Origin: Firm-04 sp045628085
Lineage (GTDB): Bacteria; Bacillota; Clostridia; Oscillospirales; Ruminococcaceae
DNA length: 6,189 nucleotides
Assembly: GCA_045628085.1 (NCBI GenBank)
Contig: JAZQOZ010000078.1
Span: 1 to 6,189, forward strand
Direction: 5' to 3'
How positions within the stretch are numbered: the stretch's first letter is position 1; each line of letters begins with the position of its first letter. The position numbers and the translations under genes were made by a program. The notes under the pieces were generated by a model that saw only the letters and a program-made list of their open reading frames with translations, had not been told where the DNA came from and searched no databases. Of this stretch, positions 4,975 through 6,189 are shown one piece after another.

Positions 4975-6051
4975 ATGGCAGTTTTGGCAGTTGTAAAAAA
5001 AGGCGCTGGGACATTATTCCGCAAGGCTGCGGACGGTGCCGGCAATCTGGTTGCGAAAGCCTCATCCCTCAGCTCTGCACAATTACAGGCAATGGATGAA
5101 GCACGCGAAAAATATCTGCGTGAGAAGCCTGAAACTGATCCGGAATTTATCAAACGCCGGCTTGGTTCCTATGCGATTGAAGCCTATGAAGCCTACCTGA
5201 CCGAACTGCAAACACTGTATCGACCGATTTCTTTGGGAGACCTTGTTGACGATACAGACAGCCTGAATAACCGCATCCGATATTTTGAAGTCACAAAATG
5301 GGTGACCGATCCGACAGAAAACAACCTCGACAAGCTGACGAATCTGTATCGCGTACTAAGTGAAGAAGCCTGCAATATCGCGCTCATCTATGACAGAAAG
5401 CGCAGCGGTGTCAAGGTGTATTTTGCGGTTGTGAATAATAGTGACAGCAGCTTTCCTGGCATTGCCAATATGCTTCGCGACCGCTTAACCGCTGCTTTGC
5501 GCGGGAATTTTCCGGGCGTTGAAATAATCACAGAGGGTAACCCCGGCTACGGAACCGGAATTCCTGAACCGCTGAAGGATGCAGCAGACTGTTCTGTTGC
5601 AATCGTATCGAATGTCCCGACGGAAAAATCCGCGAAATTCATCAGCCAAAGCATGGAAAAGCTGTTGGACGGCATTGTTCCGCAAAATGAAGATGAAGAA
5701 TATACGATCGTATTGCTTGCAACGCCATCGCAGGAAGCTCTGGCAAGAAAAACACAGCTTGGCGAACTCTATTCGGAGCTTTCTCCGTATGCCTGTTGGT
5801 CTACGGCTTATACCTATACCGAAACATCCGGTCAGGCATCTTCCGCAACGACCGGCATCAATCTCGGTGCATCTATCGGCAGACAAACGGGCGTAACACA
5901 AACCGTTGGCACGAACTCTGCGCAAACTGTCAGCGAAAACAAGACGGATGCACATACAACAAATGAAGCGGAAACTAATTCTGAAGGAACTGTCAATACG
6001 AATACCGATTCAACAACTGATTCCAGAGGCGGTTCACATTCAGAAGGAACA
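4975..6051 (+). pseudogene. N-terminal part of HerA/DUF87-type ATP-binding protein, 3' end lost
   Basis: ATG at 4975 is preceded by GGAGG (4964-4968), 12 bases after the GTPase stop, so the two genes form an operon. The frame continues to TGA at 6088-6090 (371 codons), but only about 359 residues look like the family. The order is a short Ala/Gly-rich N-terminus, a helical region (about 36-80), RYFEVTKWVTDPTENNLDKL (103-122), VSNVPTEKS (211-219), LLDGIVPQNEDEEYTIVLLA, and YSELSPYACWSTAYTYTETS. A Ser/Thr/Asn/Gly-rich repeat follows from about residue 283. I recall this layout from long clostridial ATP-binding proteins that carry a HerA/DUF87 ATPase after the repeat. That motor is absent here, because the sequence changes character at SEGT (6051), where an insertion sequence seems to begin. 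The ATPase assignment therefore rests on the N-terminal half only. Confidence 0.6.
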
Positions 6052-6189
6052 CCTGATTCCGCAAAACTCAAAACGATACAGCGACTCTGAGAAAGGTAGA
6101 AATCCAGCCATTACAGTGACCGAGTGCAAGGCGTAGTTTACGAGCGTGATCAGTCAGATGACCTGCAATTAGAATCAGATTGTCGATCA
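6052..6189. mobile_element. Probable insertion sequence end, continuing past right edge
   Basis: At 6052 the Ser/Thr-rich coding sequence stops abruptly, and a minus-strand open frame ends 16 bases inside this point. An IS boundary at CCTGATTCCGCAAAACTC (6052-6069) would explain both facts. CC-starting ends with the transposase stop near the end suit the IS1380 group, but the other inverted repeat and the target duplication are outside the window, so the boundary is inferred. Confidence 0.45.
6068..6189 (-). CDS. Probable transposase C-terminus (IS1380-like), partial
   Basis: The minus-strand frame is open from the right edge to TGA at 6068-6070, giving 39 residues. The sequence NLILIAGHLTDHARKLRLAL followed by WISTFLRVAVSF has the look of a protein C-terminus: a hydrophobic helix, HARKL with basic residues, then an aromatic/hydrophobic end. 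This recalls the tails of IS1380-type (DDE group 1) transposases, which often end in a similar x-HAR-x-L pattern. The match is from memory on a short piece, so the family name is tentative. The plus strand here contains several stops and no recognisable protein. Confidence 0.45.
   Translation of the reverse strand, partial: IDNLILIAGHLTDHARKLRLALGHCNGWISTFLRVAVSF

Noticed and set aside
5485..5955. 156-residue minus-strand frame opposite the HerA-like gene
   Set aside because: It is Arg/Cys-rich shadow sequence opposite a conserved frame with good family features.
1..6189. CRISPR array, tRNA or rRNA genes
   Set aside because: No regularly spaced repeats and no tRNA- or rRNA-like sequence were found on either strand by eye.

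Overview
The window looks like an accessory, mobile-element-derived region from a Clostridia member, most likely a gut or rumen Ruminococcus-type bacterium. The basis is strong GGAGG-type ribosome binding sites, AT-rich promoters of Firmicutes type, a DUF960 protein, and relaxase, dynamin-like and HerA-like families that I know mainly from these bacteria. The genus is an inference. No rRNA, tRNA or CRISPR array was seen.

Left part (1-1380), minus strand: an operon-like run reading right to left. It holds a DUF960 protein (1357-1073), a GC-rich hairpin, a small Cys-rich zinc-ribbon gene whose frame appears broken (1027-834), a 54-residue single-pass membrane protein (834-670) and a class II glutamine amidotransferase (668 to beyond the left edge). 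The last three are tightly packed: TGATG at 834, and one base between stop and start at 669. Zinc-ribbon proteins and stand-alone class II amidotransferases are known partners of GS-like amidoligases, so an amidoligase gene may lie just left of the window.

Middle (1380-2410): an intergenic region with inverted repeats and a candidate transfer origin, then a two-gene mobilization module on the plus strand. The module is a MobC-like accessory protein (1603-1878) overlapping a very short MobP/VirD2-type relaxase (1863-2339), and a strong intrinsic terminator follows (2378-2409).

Right part (2477-6189), plus strand: a perfect consensus sigma-A promoter drives a dynamin-family GTPase gene and then the N-terminal part of a large HerA/DUF87-type ATP-binding protein. 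Both are damaged. The GTPase is scrambled: in protein order A-B-C-D its segments lie as A-C-B-D, so the G4 motif precedes the G3 motif and every join breaks the frame. Put back in order, the segments make one continuous protein of about 797 residues. The second gene loses its family character at about 6051. A minus-strand open frame resembling the C-terminus of a transposase begins there, so an insertion sequence probably cuts the gene and continues past the right edge.

The most notable points are the internal segment swap, the GTPase plus HerA-like ATPase pair (a plausible but unproven defence or membrane system), and the minimal relaxase with its candidate oriT.
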